In this document: one piece after another, positions 16,746 to 24,757 of the stretch
Position numbering within the stretch: position 1 is the first letter of the stretch
Layout of the letters: every line of letters begins with the position of its first letter
The notes under the pieces: model-generated
What the model was told of the DNA's origin: nothing
The model's input: only the letters and a program-made list of their open reading frames with translations
Database searches by the model: none
Position numbers and translations under genes: made by a program
Assembly (NCBI GenBank): GCA_964508705.1
Contig: CAZDUS010000002.1
Span: 73,237-137,236 of the forward strand
Direction of reading: 5' to 3'
DNA length: 64,000 nucleotides
Source of the DNA: CAZDUS01 sp964508705
GTDB taxonomy: Bacteria; Verrucomicrobiota; Kiritimatiellia; CAIKKV01; CAITUY01

Positions 16746-17531
16746 ATGTCAGAATTAGTTGTTCAGGACGATTATAAGGTTCAGCTTGAGATTTTTGAGG
16801 GGCCGTTGGATTTGCTCCTGTATTTGATCAAGCGGGATGAAGTGGATATCTACAACATTCCAATTGAGCGTATTACGAAGCAGTACATGGAGTACCTCTC
16901 CGTGATGAAACTGCTGGATTTGAATATTGCCGGCGAGTTTATTGTGATGGCGGCGACGCTGATGATGATCAAGAGCCGGATGCTGTTGCCGGTGGATGAG
17001 CGACCAGATATCGAGGAAGAGGAGGAGGACCCCCGCTGGGAGTTGGTGCGCCAACTGGTGGAATACAAGAAATTCAAGGAGGCGGCTGGTCATCTTCAGC
17101 ATCGTGAATTTGTGCAGGAAAACGTGTTTACCCGAGGGCTTGATCCGGTGGTGGCGGTTGAACCTGAACAAGGGGTGGGGATAGGGGATGTGAGTATTTT
17201 TGACCTTATCACGGCGTTCAATGACACCCTCAAGAGGGTCAAAGTGGTGGAGATCGGCGAGATTGTTGATGACCGATTCACGGTGGTCGATAAGATTGAA
17301 CATATTCTCGGGACGATCAGGCAGAACAGGAAGGTGGAGTTTGCGAGCTTGTTTGCCAATGCGGCCTCCCGGTATGAGATTGTATGCACATTCCTGGCGT
17401 TGTTGGAATTGATCCGGTTGCGGCAGGTAGCGGCGCATCAGGATGGTGATTTCGGTCAGATCATGATTAGCGGGGAGGACAGGGATGGGGGAATCCAGAA
17501 TCCAGAATCCAGAAGTCAGGAGTCAGAATGA
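16746..17531 (+). CDS. scpA: Segregation and condensation protein A
   Basis: ScpA is the kleisin that bridges the SMC head domains and binds ScpB in chromosome condensation. The 261-residue product starts with the conserved YKVQLEIFEGPLDLLLYLIKRDEVDIYNIPI and continues MAATLMMIKSRMLLP, both hallmarks of the N-terminal SMC-neck-binding region. The C-terminal winged helix (ASRYEIVCTFLALLELIRLRQVAAHQ) binds the SMC cap. The final residues, about 248-261 (GIQNPESRSQESE), are encoded by TCAG-type spacer repeats at 17491-17530. The repeat family has apparently run into, or supplied, the C-terminal tail. scpB follows after 192 bases of repeat-rich spacer. Confidence 0.95.
   Translation: MSELVVQDDYKVQLEIFEGPLDLLLYLIKRDEVDIYNIPIERITKQYMEYLSVMKLLDLNIAGEFIVMAATLMMIKSRMLLPVDERPDIEEEEEDPRWELVRQLVEYKKFKEAAGHLQHREFVQENVFTRGLDPVVAVEPEQGVGIGDVSIFDLITAFNDTLKRVKVVEIGEIVDDRFTVVDKIEHILGTIRQNRKVEFASLFANAASRYEIVCTFLALLELIRLRQVAAHQDGDFGQIMISGEDRDGGIQNPESRSQESE
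17491..17530 (+). repeat. TCAG-type degenerate repeat inside the scpA 3' end
   Basis: Tandem variants of a 7-8 base unit (GAATCCA, GAATCCA, GAAGTCA, GGAGTCA, GAATG) run through the last codons of scpA up to its stop. Similar arrays lie in non-coding spacers at 44797-44820, 59898-59935, 60008-60040 and 63298-63330. Here the repeat is translated. Confidence 0.6.
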
Positions 17532-17605
17532 GAAGAGTTGGAAGATGGTTTATGGTCAATGGCGGGGAGGAGAAATAGGGTTCAGGGTTTGGGCATGAGA
17601 AGGGG

Positions 17606-17690
17606 GCGTTCGCAGAGGCGCAGAGCGCGCAAAGACGAATGATTATTTAGGAATACGGGGATTTTGAAACTACGAAAAACGCGAAAAAGT
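17606..17690 (+). repeat. CGCAGAGGCGCAGAG / ACGAAAAACGCGAAA spacer repeats
   Basis: The scpA-scpB spacer (17532-17723) has no gene. It contains TTCGCAGAGGCGCAGAGCGC, then AACTACGAAAAACGCGAAA (17668-17686). The latter 19 bases recur exactly at 54667-54685. Both are degenerate short-period arrays on the + strand. Confidence 0.55.
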
Positions 17691-17723
17691 TTCGGGTGAT
17701 CGACGAAAGGGATGTGAAGCGTT

Positions 17724-18410
17724 ATGGAAATGCAAATTGAACTCAAGCAGGTACTGGGTGCGATTATTTTTGCGGCTCGTCAGCCGTTGACGACGAGTGA
17801 GATCCGTAAGATTTTGCAGGAGACAGCCCAGACTTATGGGGAGGAAGCCAGTGTGTTTGCTGCGGCCAAGGAAGCGGATATTCGTGCCGCCTTGGGTCGG
17901 TTACGGGCCGATTGCGAGACCCAGAAGCCGGGTTTTGATTTGGTGGAGAGCGCGGAAGGGTTTCGGTTTCAGAGTGATCCGGCCGGTGGGCTGTGGGTCC
18001 GGCATATGCTGGACGTGGGCAAGCCGACCAAGTTGTCGCGACCAGCGTTGGAGACACTGGCGATTATCGCGTATCGGCAGCCGATTTCGCGTGCCGAAAT
18101 GGAAGGGGTGCGCGGCGTGACGGTGGATCATGTCCTGCGGATGCTTATGGAGATGCAGTTGATCAAGATTGTGGGGCGCAGTGAATTGCCCGGGCGGCCC
18201 ATGTTATACGGGACGACTCAGTTGTTCCTGGAGCATTTTGGATTGAAGGATATCAAGCAGTTGCCCGGCATTGAGGAATTGGCCCGCATGGAGGTGCAGA
18301 AGCGGAAGGAGACGCCTGCCCCGGTGCAGGAAGCCGCGCCGACTGAGCCTGTAGCGCAACCTAAGGCTGAAGGAGTGACGGAGTCGAGTGGAACGGAGGT
18401 GGCGACATGA
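17724..18410 (+). CDS. scpB: Segregation and condensation protein B
   Basis: ScpB dimers bind the ScpA linker and regulate the SMC complex. The 228-residue product shows the two winged-helix domains: the first around LKQVLGAIIFAARQPLTTSEI, the second with the signature SRPALETLAIIAYRQPISRAEMEGVRGV and LMEMQLIKIVGRSELPGRPMLYGTT. The last 40 residues are a Pro/Ala/Glu-rich, probably disordered tail (residues about 190-228). The ATG at 17724 gives MEMQIELKQ. Its stop overlaps the pheA start by 4 bases, linking chromosome-condensation genes with amino acid genes in one transcript. Confidence 0.94.
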   Translation: MEMQIELKQVLGAIIFAARQPLTTSEIRKILQETAQTYGEEASVFAAAKEADIRAALGRLRADCETQKPGFDLVESAEGFRFQSDPAGGLWVRHMLDVGKPTKLSRPALETLAIIAYRQPISRAEMEGVRGVTVDHVLRMLMEMQLIKIVGRSELPGRPMLYGTTQLFLEHFGLKDIKQLPGIEELARMEVQKRKETPAPVQEAAPTEPVAQPKAEGVTESSGTEVAT

Positions 18411-19474
18411 GTCTTGATGAATTAAGAAAGAAGATTGATTCCATTGACGTGGAACTTGTCAAACTGCTGAACGCGCGAACCCGAGTGGCGTTGGACATAG
18501 GCCAGGTGAAGCAGAAGGATGGTCAGGGCATCTACGTTCCCGCTCGCGAAAAGGAAGTGCTGAAGCGGGTCACGGAATTGAGCGATGGCCCCTTGAAGTC
18601 CGAGAGTTTGCGTGCGATTTATCGCGAGGTGATGTCTGCGGCCTTGTCTTTGGAGAAGAGCCTCAAGGTGGCTTACCTGGGGCCCCCATCGACGTTTTCG
18701 CATCAGGCCGCGAGGGGGAAATTCGGTGGAAGTGTGGATTACCTTTCGTGCGAGACCATTAGCGATGTGTTTGACGCGGTGGAGAAGGGGATGGCGGATT
18801 ACGGGGTTGTTCCGATTGAGAATTCAACGGAAGGCGCTGTGACGTTCACCTTGGATCGGCTGGCAGAAACGACACTCAAGATTTGCGCCGAGGTCTATTT
18901 GCCCATTTCCCAATGTTTATTGTCAATGGTGCCCCGGGAGCGGATCGAGAAGTTGTACAGTCATCCGCAAGTGCTGGGCCAGTGCAGGCAGTGGATTCAG
19001 CGGGAGATGTCCGGCGTGGATGTTATTCCTGCGGCAAGTACCGCCCGGGCGGCGGAGTTGGCGGCCAAGGAGCCTAACAGCGGAGCGCTGGCGAGCCGAT
19101 TGGCATCGGAAATTTATGGTTTACAGTTACTAGAATCGGACGTTCAGGACATGAGCGGCAATACGACGCGATTCGCGGTTATCAGTCATTCCTATGGGAA
19201 GGCTACAGGCGACGACAAGACTTCGTTATGTTTTGCCGTGCAGCACAAGGCGGGGGCGCTTTACGGGGCGTTGGAGTCGTTTAAGAAGTTCGGGCTTAAC
19301 ATGACCAAGATCGAGTCGCGACCAAGCCGGAGCAAGGCGTGGGAGTATCTGTTTTTTGTGGATATTGAAGGACATTCGACTGACGAGGCTCTAAAGCAGG
19401 CGATGGTGGATATGACTAGCCACTGTGCGCTTCTGACGGTGCTGGGATCATATCCCAATTCGAAAGGACTGTGA
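18407..19474 (+). CDS. pheA: Bifunctional chorismate mutase / prephenate dehydratase
   Basis: The enzyme converts chorismate to prephenate and then to phenylpyruvate in phenylalanine synthesis. The 355-residue product has an N-terminal AroQ-type chorismate mutase helix bundle (residues 1 to about 85, starting LDELRKKIDSIDVELVKLLNAR). A prephenate dehydratase domain follows, from VAYLGPPSTFSHQAA through PIENSTEGAV and SHPQVLGQC. The C-terminal ACT domain carries the phenylalanine-binding motif ESRPSRSKAWEYLFFVD. It overlaps scpB by 4 bases and is followed 3 bases later by hisC. No leader peptide was found upstream, so control may rest on ACT feedback. Confidence 0.96.
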   Translation: MSLDELRKKIDSIDVELVKLLNARTRVALDIGQVKQKDGQGIYVPAREKEVLKRVTELSDGPLKSESLRAIYREVMSAALSLEKSLKVAYLGPPSTFSHQAARGKFGGSVDYLSCETISDVFDAVEKGMADYGVVPIENSTEGAVTFTLDRLAETTLKICAEVYLPISQCLLSMVPRERIEKLYSHPQVLGQCRQWIQREMSGVDVIPAASTARAAELAAKEPNSGALASRLASEIYGLQLLESDVQDMSGNTTRFAVISHSYGKATGDDKTSLCFAVQHKAGALYGALESFKKFGLNMTKIESRPSRSKAWEYLFFVDIEGHSTDEALKQAMVDMTSHCALLTVLGSYPNSKGL

Positions 19475-19477
19475 ACT

Positions 19478-20599
19478 ATGGCGACATTCAAGGATTTGGC
19501 TTGTCCGTGGGTGAACGGGCTTGGTGTTTATGAGCCTGGCCGCCCGATTGAGGAAGTGGCGCGGGAGTTGGGATTGGCTTCGGCTGACTCGATCATCAAG
19601 ATGGCTTCCAATGAAAACGCGCTGGGGCCATCGCCCAAGGCTGTTGCGGCGATGAGGCAAGCGGTTCGCGGGATGCATCTCTATCCGGATGGGGGAGCCT
19701 TTTACTTAAGAGAGGGTTTGGCCCGTCATCTGAATGTGGCGCCCGGGCAGGTTATTGTGGGTGCTGGAAGCAATGAGATGATCGAATTCATTGGCCATGT
19801 GTTTTTGACGGCGGGTGTGAACCTGGTAATGGCGGACAGGGCGTTTGTTGTTTACAAGCTGGTGGGCGACATGTTTCGCGCCAAGACGATCATGGTGCCG
19901 ATGAAGGAGCATACCCATGATCTTGATGCCATGTTGGCCGCGATTACGCCGGATACTCGGGTAGTGTTTATTGCCAATCCCAACAATCCAACCGGCACGA
20001 TGGTGCGCGGGGCGGAATTGGATGAATTTTTGCACAGGGTTCCTGATCATGTGGTGACCGTCATTGACGAGGCCTACATTGAATTGCTGGGGCCGGAGTC
20101 GCAACCGGACACCTTGAAGCATGTTATGGCTGGCCGGAAGGTGATCCTGTTAAGGACGTTCAGCAAAACCTATGGGCTGGCCGGGTTGAGGATTGGATAT
20201 GCGATCGCCCCGGAGGATTGCATCCAATTGTTCAACCGGGTGAGGCAGCCGTTCAATACGTCCTCAATGGCGCAGGTGGCGGCGTTGGCGGCTCTGACTG
20301 ACGAAGAACATGTTAAGCGGACCCGGTTGCTGGTGAAGGAAGGATTGGAGTATTTCGCGAAGGCTTTCCAGAAGATGGGGCTTGAGTATGTCCCGTCCTG
20401 CGTGAACTTTATCCTGGTCAAAGTTGGGCGTGGGCGCGAGGTGTTCGAGGCGATGCAGAAGCTTGGCGTAATTGTACGTCCAATGGATCCCTACCGGATG
20501 CCGGACTATATCCGGATTACCACGGGGACACGCGCAGAGAATAAGCGATGCGTAAAGGTGTTGAGCGAGGTATTGAAACAACGGGAAAAGAGTTTATGA
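19478..20599 (+). CDS. hisC: Histidinol-phosphate aminotransferase family (HisC)
   Basis: This fold-type I PLP aminotransferase has 373 residues and the HisC-like features SNENALGPSPKAV, GAGSNEMIEF, NPNNPTGTMV, DEAYIEL and the PLP lysine in FSKTYGLAGLRIGY. HisC acts on imidazole-acetol phosphate, but family members often also transaminate phenylpyruvate or prephenate. It stands between pheA and tyrA with no other his gene nearby. Context therefore suggests that it may serve as the aromatic aminotransferase of this operon. Sequence alone does not separate the two roles. Its stop overlaps the tyrA start by 4 bases. Confidence 0.9.
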   Translation: MATFKDLACPWVNGLGVYEPGRPIEEVARELGLASADSIIKMASNENALGPSPKAVAAMRQAVRGMHLYPDGGAFYLREGLARHLNVAPGQVIVGAGSNEMIEFIGHVFLTAGVNLVMADRAFVVYKLVGDMFRAKTIMVPMKEHTHDLDAMLAAITPDTRVVFIANPNNPTGTMVRGAELDEFLHRVPDHVVTVIDEAYIELLGPESQPDTLKHVMAGRKVILLRTFSKTYGLAGLRIGYAIAPEDCIQLFNRVRQPFNTSSMAQVAALAALTDEEHVKRTRLLVKEGLEYFAKAFQKMGLEYVPSCVNFILVKVGRGREVFEAMQKLGVIVRPMDPYRMPDYIRITTGTRAENKRCVKVLSEVLKQREKSL

Positions 20600-21444
20600 A
20601 GACGGTTGCGGTCATCGGGTTGGGTTTGATGGGTGGCTCGCTGGGGATGGCTTTACGCCAGAAGGGGCTTGCGCGCGTGAAGGGGTATGCCCGGCGTGTG
20701 GAGACCCGGCAACAGGCGTTGGACATGGGGGCCGTTGATGAGGCTTGTGAGACTCCTGGCGAGGCTGTGAAGGGGGCTGCGATTGTGGTGCTTTGCACGC
20801 CAGTGTTGACGATACCGGCTTTGGTGAATGAATGCCTTGGCGCGAGCAAAGCGGGAGCGGTGATCACTGATGTGGGAAGCACAAAAAGCGAGGTGGTTAA
20901 CCGTGTGGCTCCGATCCTGACTGGGCACAAGGTGCATTTTGTTGGAAGTCATCCGATGGCGGGATCTGAAAAGAGCGGCATCGAAGCGGCCCGGGCTGAT
21001 TTGTACGAAGGCGCGGTGACTGCCGTGACGCCTTCCCGTGGAGAGTCGGACAAGGTTGTAAAAGCTGTCATAGATTTGTGGGCGGGCATAGGTAGTCGTG
21101 TGATCCGGATTTCTCCGGAGGAGCATGATGCGTTGGTTGCCAGGACAAGTCATTTGCCACATTTGATTGCCAGTTTACTGGTGACGGCCACGGTCAAGGA
21201 GGGTGATGCGAATTTTCGGGCGCTGTGTGGACCGGGATTCAGGGATACGACGAGGATTGCCGGCGGGTCGCCGGATATGTGGCATGACATTGTTAAGACC
21301 AATCGAGTGGCGATACTGGAGGCGTTGAAAGGGTGTCAGGGGCAGATGGGGGAGTTGATTTCCGCTCTTGAGATCGGTGATTTTGAGGCAGTGCGCGAGC
21401 AGTTGGAGCAGGGGCGTCGGCTGAGGCGTGGTCTTTGGTCCTGA
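20596..21444 (+). CDS. tyrA: Prephenate dehydrogenase
   Basis: TyrA (or arogenate dehydrogenase) oxidatively decarboxylates prephenate toward tyrosine. The 282-residue product starts with the NAD(P) loop VAVIGLGLMGGSLG, continues with VVLCTPV, ITDVGSTK, the substrate region GSHPMAGSEKSGIEAA, and HDALVARTSHLPHLIA, where the catalytic histidine lies. No C-terminal ACT domain is present. I chose ATG 20596, which overlaps the hisC stop as ATGA. The in-frame start at 20548 lies inside hisC. It completes a phenylalanine/tyrosine branch operon with pheA and the aminotransferase. Confidence 0.94.
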   Translation: MKTVAVIGLGLMGGSLGMALRQKGLARVKGYARRVETRQQALDMGAVDEACETPGEAVKGAAIVVLCTPVLTIPALVNECLGASKAGAVITDVGSTKSEVVNRVAPILTGHKVHFVGSHPMAGSEKSGIEAARADLYEGAVTAVTPSRGESDKVVKAVIDLWAGIGSRVIRISPEEHDALVARTSHLPHLIASLLVTATVKEGDANFRALCGPGFRDTTRIAGGSPDMWHDIVKTNRVAILEALKGCQGQMGELISALEIGDFEAVREQLEQGRRLRRGLWS

Positions 21445-21558
21445 TATTTGAGGGTCCATAATGAGTTGACTTGCGGGATGGTTCTGGGCATCGTATGCGC
21501 CCAAGCATTGAGAAACATGCAGTAATTAATAAGAGTAACGCAGAGGGAAGGTACGGAT

Positions 21559-21759
21559 ATGGCGGGTAAAGGTTATAATGTTAAGATGAAGCGGCCGGTT
21601 AAGAAGGCCAGTGACAAGCGTCGTCGTGAAAAAGTTCAGCGCAAGCGTCTAATCGGCTTGGGCGTTGAAGCGGCAAAAGTTAAGTCGTTGGACCCCAGTG
21701 AAGTGCGACAGATGCTCAAGGAGCCGAAGAAGCTCAAGAAGAAGCTTAGCAAGGGTTGA
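21559..21759 (+). CDS. Small basic protein of unknown function
   Basis: The 66-residue protein is strongly basic: about 20 Lys/Arg residues, with clusters KRRREKVQRKR and KKLKKKL. It has a strong ribosome site, AGGGAAGG, ahead of the ATG. It has no membrane span or signal. The composition suggests RNA or DNA binding, for instance a ribosome- or nucleoid-associated protein, but I recognise no family. It is not one of the standard small ribosomal proteins that I could match. A long-loop terminator-like element follows at 21808-21875. It stands alone between tyrA and the lipid-kinase-like gene. Confidence 0.7.
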   Translation: MAGKGYNVKMKRPVKKASDKRRREKVQRKRLIGLGVEAAKVKSLDPSEVRQMLKEPKKLKKKLSKG

Positions 21760-21807
21760 TTGGCTCGAGATCGTGCCAGGGACTCTATTTCCTGAGCGCG
21801 TGTGATG

Positions 21808-21875
21808 CGGCTACAAGCACTGTTCTGGTGTCACTGAGTTGAAGTGGCGACCAAGGTGAATTGTAGCCGTTTTTT
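21808..21875 (+). terminator. Structured element with T-run directly before the lipid-kinase start
   Basis: CGGCTACAA (21808-21816) pairs perfectly with TTGTAGCCG (21861-21869), followed by TTTTTT (21870-21875). The 44-base interior can form further short stems. It may terminate the small basic protein gene. Because the T-run ends 3 bases before the next ATG (21879), it also removes any Shine-Dalgarno sequence there, so a leader-type regulatory role is possible. Confidence 0.55.
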
Positions 21876-21878
21876 ATT

Positions 21879-22874
21879 ATGAAAGTACTTTGTGTGCTTA
21901 ATCCCAGTGCTGCGGGAGGCGTCGCCAAAGATAGGTGGGGCGACGTGGCGGCATTAATTGAGCGGCTCGGTGGGGAGTGCGACTTGTTGACCACCGAGGC
22001 GGGGAGTTCGCTTGAGATTCAAGTCAGTGAGTATCTTGAAGGTCATGATCCAGCCTGCTACGGGGCAATCGCCGGGGTGGGAGGAGATGGGACCCATTCC
22101 GGAATCATCAATGGCCTGATGGCGTTTCAGAATGTGCATCCCGGAAGGTTATTACCTCCTTATGCCTTTATCCCGATGGGAACGGGGAACGATATTGCCA
22201 AGTCGCTGGGGATCCGGATTCGTGATGAATTTTCGGCGAGTGATCTTCGGCGAGCGGTGTCGGCGATTTTTCATGGCGCCGATTACTCTCTTGATCTGGG
22301 AATAATCAACGGTTTGTATTTTGCAGACGCGTTAACCGTGGGATTGGACTCCAGTATTTTGAGGGAGCGGAACGCGAATAAACGTCTGATTGAAAACATT
22401 CCATTGTTGCGGCATATAGCCCGCGGGCGCTTTCTATACACGTTTTCAATGGGGGCTAGATTATTCAGGCATGAATTGACCGAAGTGGAGGTTGAGGTCG
22501 ACGGGATGTCGTGGTATTCGGGCCCGATGATAAATCTGGTCGTAAACAATACTCGTATATATGCCGGCGATTTTGATTTCAGTGCAGGGGCTTATGCCGA
22601 TGATGGATTGTTGGACGTGGTGCTATTTGCGGATCAAAAGGACTACCTGGCGCGGTATTTGATGGCGATGCGGCATAATCCGGCGAGTCTGCGGGAACTT
22701 TCGGAGGATTTGAACAGGCGTGCAAAGCATATCCAGGGCAGTCGTATTGTATTAAAAATCAACAAGATACAACCTGCGCAAGTGGATGGTGAAGAGTATC
22801 CGGGTAGCAGGGAGTTTGATATCCGAGTTATCCGGAAGGCATTGAGGATCAAGACCCCTGTGGAGCCGATCTGA
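21879..22874 (+). CDS. Diacylglycerol/lipid kinase family protein (YegS/DgkB-like)
   Basis: The 331-residue protein belongs to the DAGK catalytic family. It starts at the first strand with LNPSAAGG, has the diagnostic GVGGDGTHSGIINGL nucleotide motif (about residues 67-81), then FIPMGTGNDIAKSLGI, and the C-terminal beta-sandwich ends with VDGEEY. Relatives phosphorylate diacylglycerol, phosphatidylglycerol or sphingoid bases at the inner face of the membrane; the lipid here is not known. The start cannot be moved without losing the first strand, yet no ribosome site is visible because a T-rich terminator-like element precedes it. Confidence 0.88.
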   Translation: MKVLCVLNPSAAGGVAKDRWGDVAALIERLGGECDLLTTEAGSSLEIQVSEYLEGHDPACYGAIAGVGGDGTHSGIINGLMAFQNVHPGRLLPPYAFIPMGTGNDIAKSLGIRIRDEFSASDLRRAVSAIFHGADYSLDLGIINGLYFADALTVGLDSSILRERNANKRLIENIPLLRHIARGRFLYTFSMGARLFRHELTEVEVEVDGMSWYSGPMINLVVNNTRIYAGDFDFSAGAYADDGLLDVVLFADQKDYLARYLMAMRHNPASLRELSEDLNRRAKHIQGSRIVLKINKIQPAQVDGEEYPGSREFDIRVIRKALRIKTPVEPI

Positions 22875-22910
22875 TTGGACGCGGGGGTGTGGCATGACAA
22901 GGGAAGCAAG

Positions 22911-23981
22911 ATGGACACATTGAATATTGCACCGGTTTCTGACGGAGAGCGACTCATCACGGGATGGGAGTTTTTGCGGAGTGATCTGGGCGGGATCTGG
23001 GAAGCGGTTCGATTGGTTAAAAAAGGTAATCCCGAGAGTGTTCCGCCGTGGGCACCTGTTACCCTGCCGCATTGTTTCAATGCCACGGACGCTGTTGATC
23101 CCGATGTAAGCTATTATCAGGGGCCGGGATGGTATCGGACGTATTTAGCGATCAATCAGCCCCATTCCGATGGGCGTGTGGTTTTGCATTTTGAGGGGGC
23201 CGGCCAGAAAACACGCGTGTTTGTATACACCACTGAGGTGGCGCAGCACGTTGGTGGATACGATGAATTCACTGTGGATATCACGAAAGAGGTCAATGAG
23301 TTCTTAATGACGGATGTTTGCCGGGAGCAGTTTCATTGCCGTGTGCCGGTGATCATCCGATGCGATAATTCACGCGATTTGGAGACTATTCCATCGGATC
23401 TGTCGGATTTCAATTTGTATGGCGGGTTGTATCGATACGTGAATTTGTTGTATCTGCCGCCAGTGTATATCGACCGCGTAACCGTTCAGGCGTCAGCAGG
23501 GGCGGTGGGGGGTAGAGGTGCCTGCGTGATATCGGCGTCGATCAAGAATCATGCCGGGCACGCTTCGGCTGAGGCTGAGATACGTATTTTGGATATGGCG
23601 GGTGCCGTTATTGCAAAGAAGAAGGCAACGTTTCCGGCGGTTTCCGGCAGACATGAACTTTGCAGCATTGAAGTGGACAAGCCGAATCTCTGGTCGCCCG
23701 ATAAGCCCTATTTGTATACTTGCCGTGTGACGGTTAGTTTTCCGTCAGGCAGACATGAAGTGAGTGAACGCTTTGGCTTCCGATCCTTTGAATTCGTGAA
23801 TAACGGTCCTTTTCTTTTGAATGGGAAACGGTTGTTGTTGAGAGGGACCCATCGGCATGAGGATCACGCAGGTGTTGGGGCGGCGATGACCGAGGAGATG
23901 ATTATTGCCGAGATGACCCTGATGAAGGAGATGGGGGTTAACTTTATTCGTCTGGCCGTAGCAGATTCCGCTCATCGTTAA
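22911..23981 (+). pseudogene. Glycoside hydrolase family 2 (beta-galactosidase-like), 3'-truncated
   Basis: About 350 codons of a GH2 enzyme are intact. They cover the N-terminal jelly-roll (LPHCFNATDAVD, GPGWYRTYLAI, YDEFTVDITKEVN), the strand with DFNLYGGLYRYV, the immunoglobulin-like domain (DKPNLWSPDKPYLYTCRV) and the beginning of the catalytic barrel (LNGKRLLLRGTHRHEDHAG ... MKEMGVNFIRLA). Homology stops abruptly near 23957. The next codons, VADSAHR and the stop, are the reverse strand of the adjacent kinase gene. Both catalytic glutamates of GH2 lie beyond this point, so the product would be inactive. The cause is either a real deletion or inversion, or an assembly join. GGGAAG precedes the ATG at 22911. 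Confidence 0.8.
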
Positions 23982-24507
23982 GCAATGTTCCGCCATGAGC
24001 TTGCCAGAGCCTGGCGATCGTGGTTTTGCCTGCGCCAGACATCCCGGAAAACAGGATGACCTTGCCATCAACCAGCACGGCGCTGGAATGGACCATGATG
24101 GACTCCAGATGGCAGAAGCGGCCGAGAATGATGGCGCGGTCCTGCGGGTGATACAGGGGGCGAATGAATGGCGCGTCCGGTGCGGGCTGGGGTACAAACA
24201 AGTCGCCATGGCTGTAGTCGCTTGCGATGTGGGCGGCCCTCAACCAACGGGAGGCATGGATGTCGTTGACTTCGATGTCGATGAAATCGCCAGACTCGCG
24301 TGTGCGCCAGATTCCGTTATCCCAGAGAATGCGGCCATCTTCCGGGAGCAAGTTGCCGGGTCTGGCGGTGTAGGTTGCGGCGGGCTGGCCTGCTTTATTG
24401 GCGTTGAGGAATAGTGAGTAATTATCGGGGGGCCGGAGCGGGGGAAGCGTTGAGGAGCCAATAACGCGGAAGTGAGTTTCCGCAAGGGAGAAATCAAGCG
24501 TAGTCAC
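23944..24507 (-). pseudogene. HPr-kinase-like protein of a PqqD/radical-SAM cassette, 3'-truncated
   Basis: The 187-codon frame begins at GTG 24507. It carries the HprK-type P-loop LFSGMSGAGKTTIARLW near residues 153-169, preceded by HSSAVLVDGKVI, the strand order of HPr kinase C-terminal domains. Such HprK-like proteins occur in peptide-modification clusters with PqqD and radical SAM genes, where they act as peptide or serine kinases or have unknown roles. The frame ends just after LLNDERNLLR at the same join that truncates the GH2 gene. The catalytic and C-terminal half is therefore missing. The gene starts 7 bases after the candidate precursor stop, which supports a single cassette. Confidence 0.72.
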
Positions 24508-24514
24508 TGTTTAA

Positions 24515-24693
24515 TCAGGAAGGGTCAAAGCCAGCGTTGGGTGTCTGCTCCGGAGACTGGGAACAGCAATCGCTGGTCGGGTTGCCTGTCAGGTTTCCGG
24601 ATTTCGCGCAAGTGTCGAATGTAACCAGATTCTTGTCTTCAAACCGAACCTCGGTGATGACTGGCGAGACATAAGTTTTTTCGGTTCGCTCAT
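24515..24693 (-). CDS. Candidate RiPP precursor peptide (needs a -1 frameshift near its start)
   Basis: The gap between the radical SAM and HprK-like genes encodes a coherent short peptide. An ATG at 24693 is preceded by GGAGAA at a 6-7 base spacing and opens MSEPKK over an A6 tract (24681-24676). The zero frame then gives only a 34-codon run, while the -1 frame reads TYVSPVITEVRFEDKNL, VTFDTCAKSGNLTGNP and TSDCCSQSPEQ to a TGA at 24517-24515. The joined product has 59 residues, with cysteines at 29, 43 and 44. A charged leader with a YVSP-I-EV-FED pattern followed by a Cys/Ser/Thr-rich core is typical of PqqD-dependent precursors. The shift may be an indel error, a mutation or slippage at the A-tract. 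Confidence 0.55.
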
Positions 24694-24757
24694 GGTTATT
24701 CTCCGCTGATGAGCAGTTAAACTATCCAGTTAGGGGAGGCGACTCAATCTTAATAAA

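Noticed and set aside
24676..24682. Classical -1 ribosomal slippery heptamer A AAA AAC in the candidate precursor
   Set aside because: The heptamer exists but its phase in the ATG frame (AAA AAA C) does not match the X XXY YYZ rule, and no downstream pseudoknot is obvious; an indel is at least as likely.
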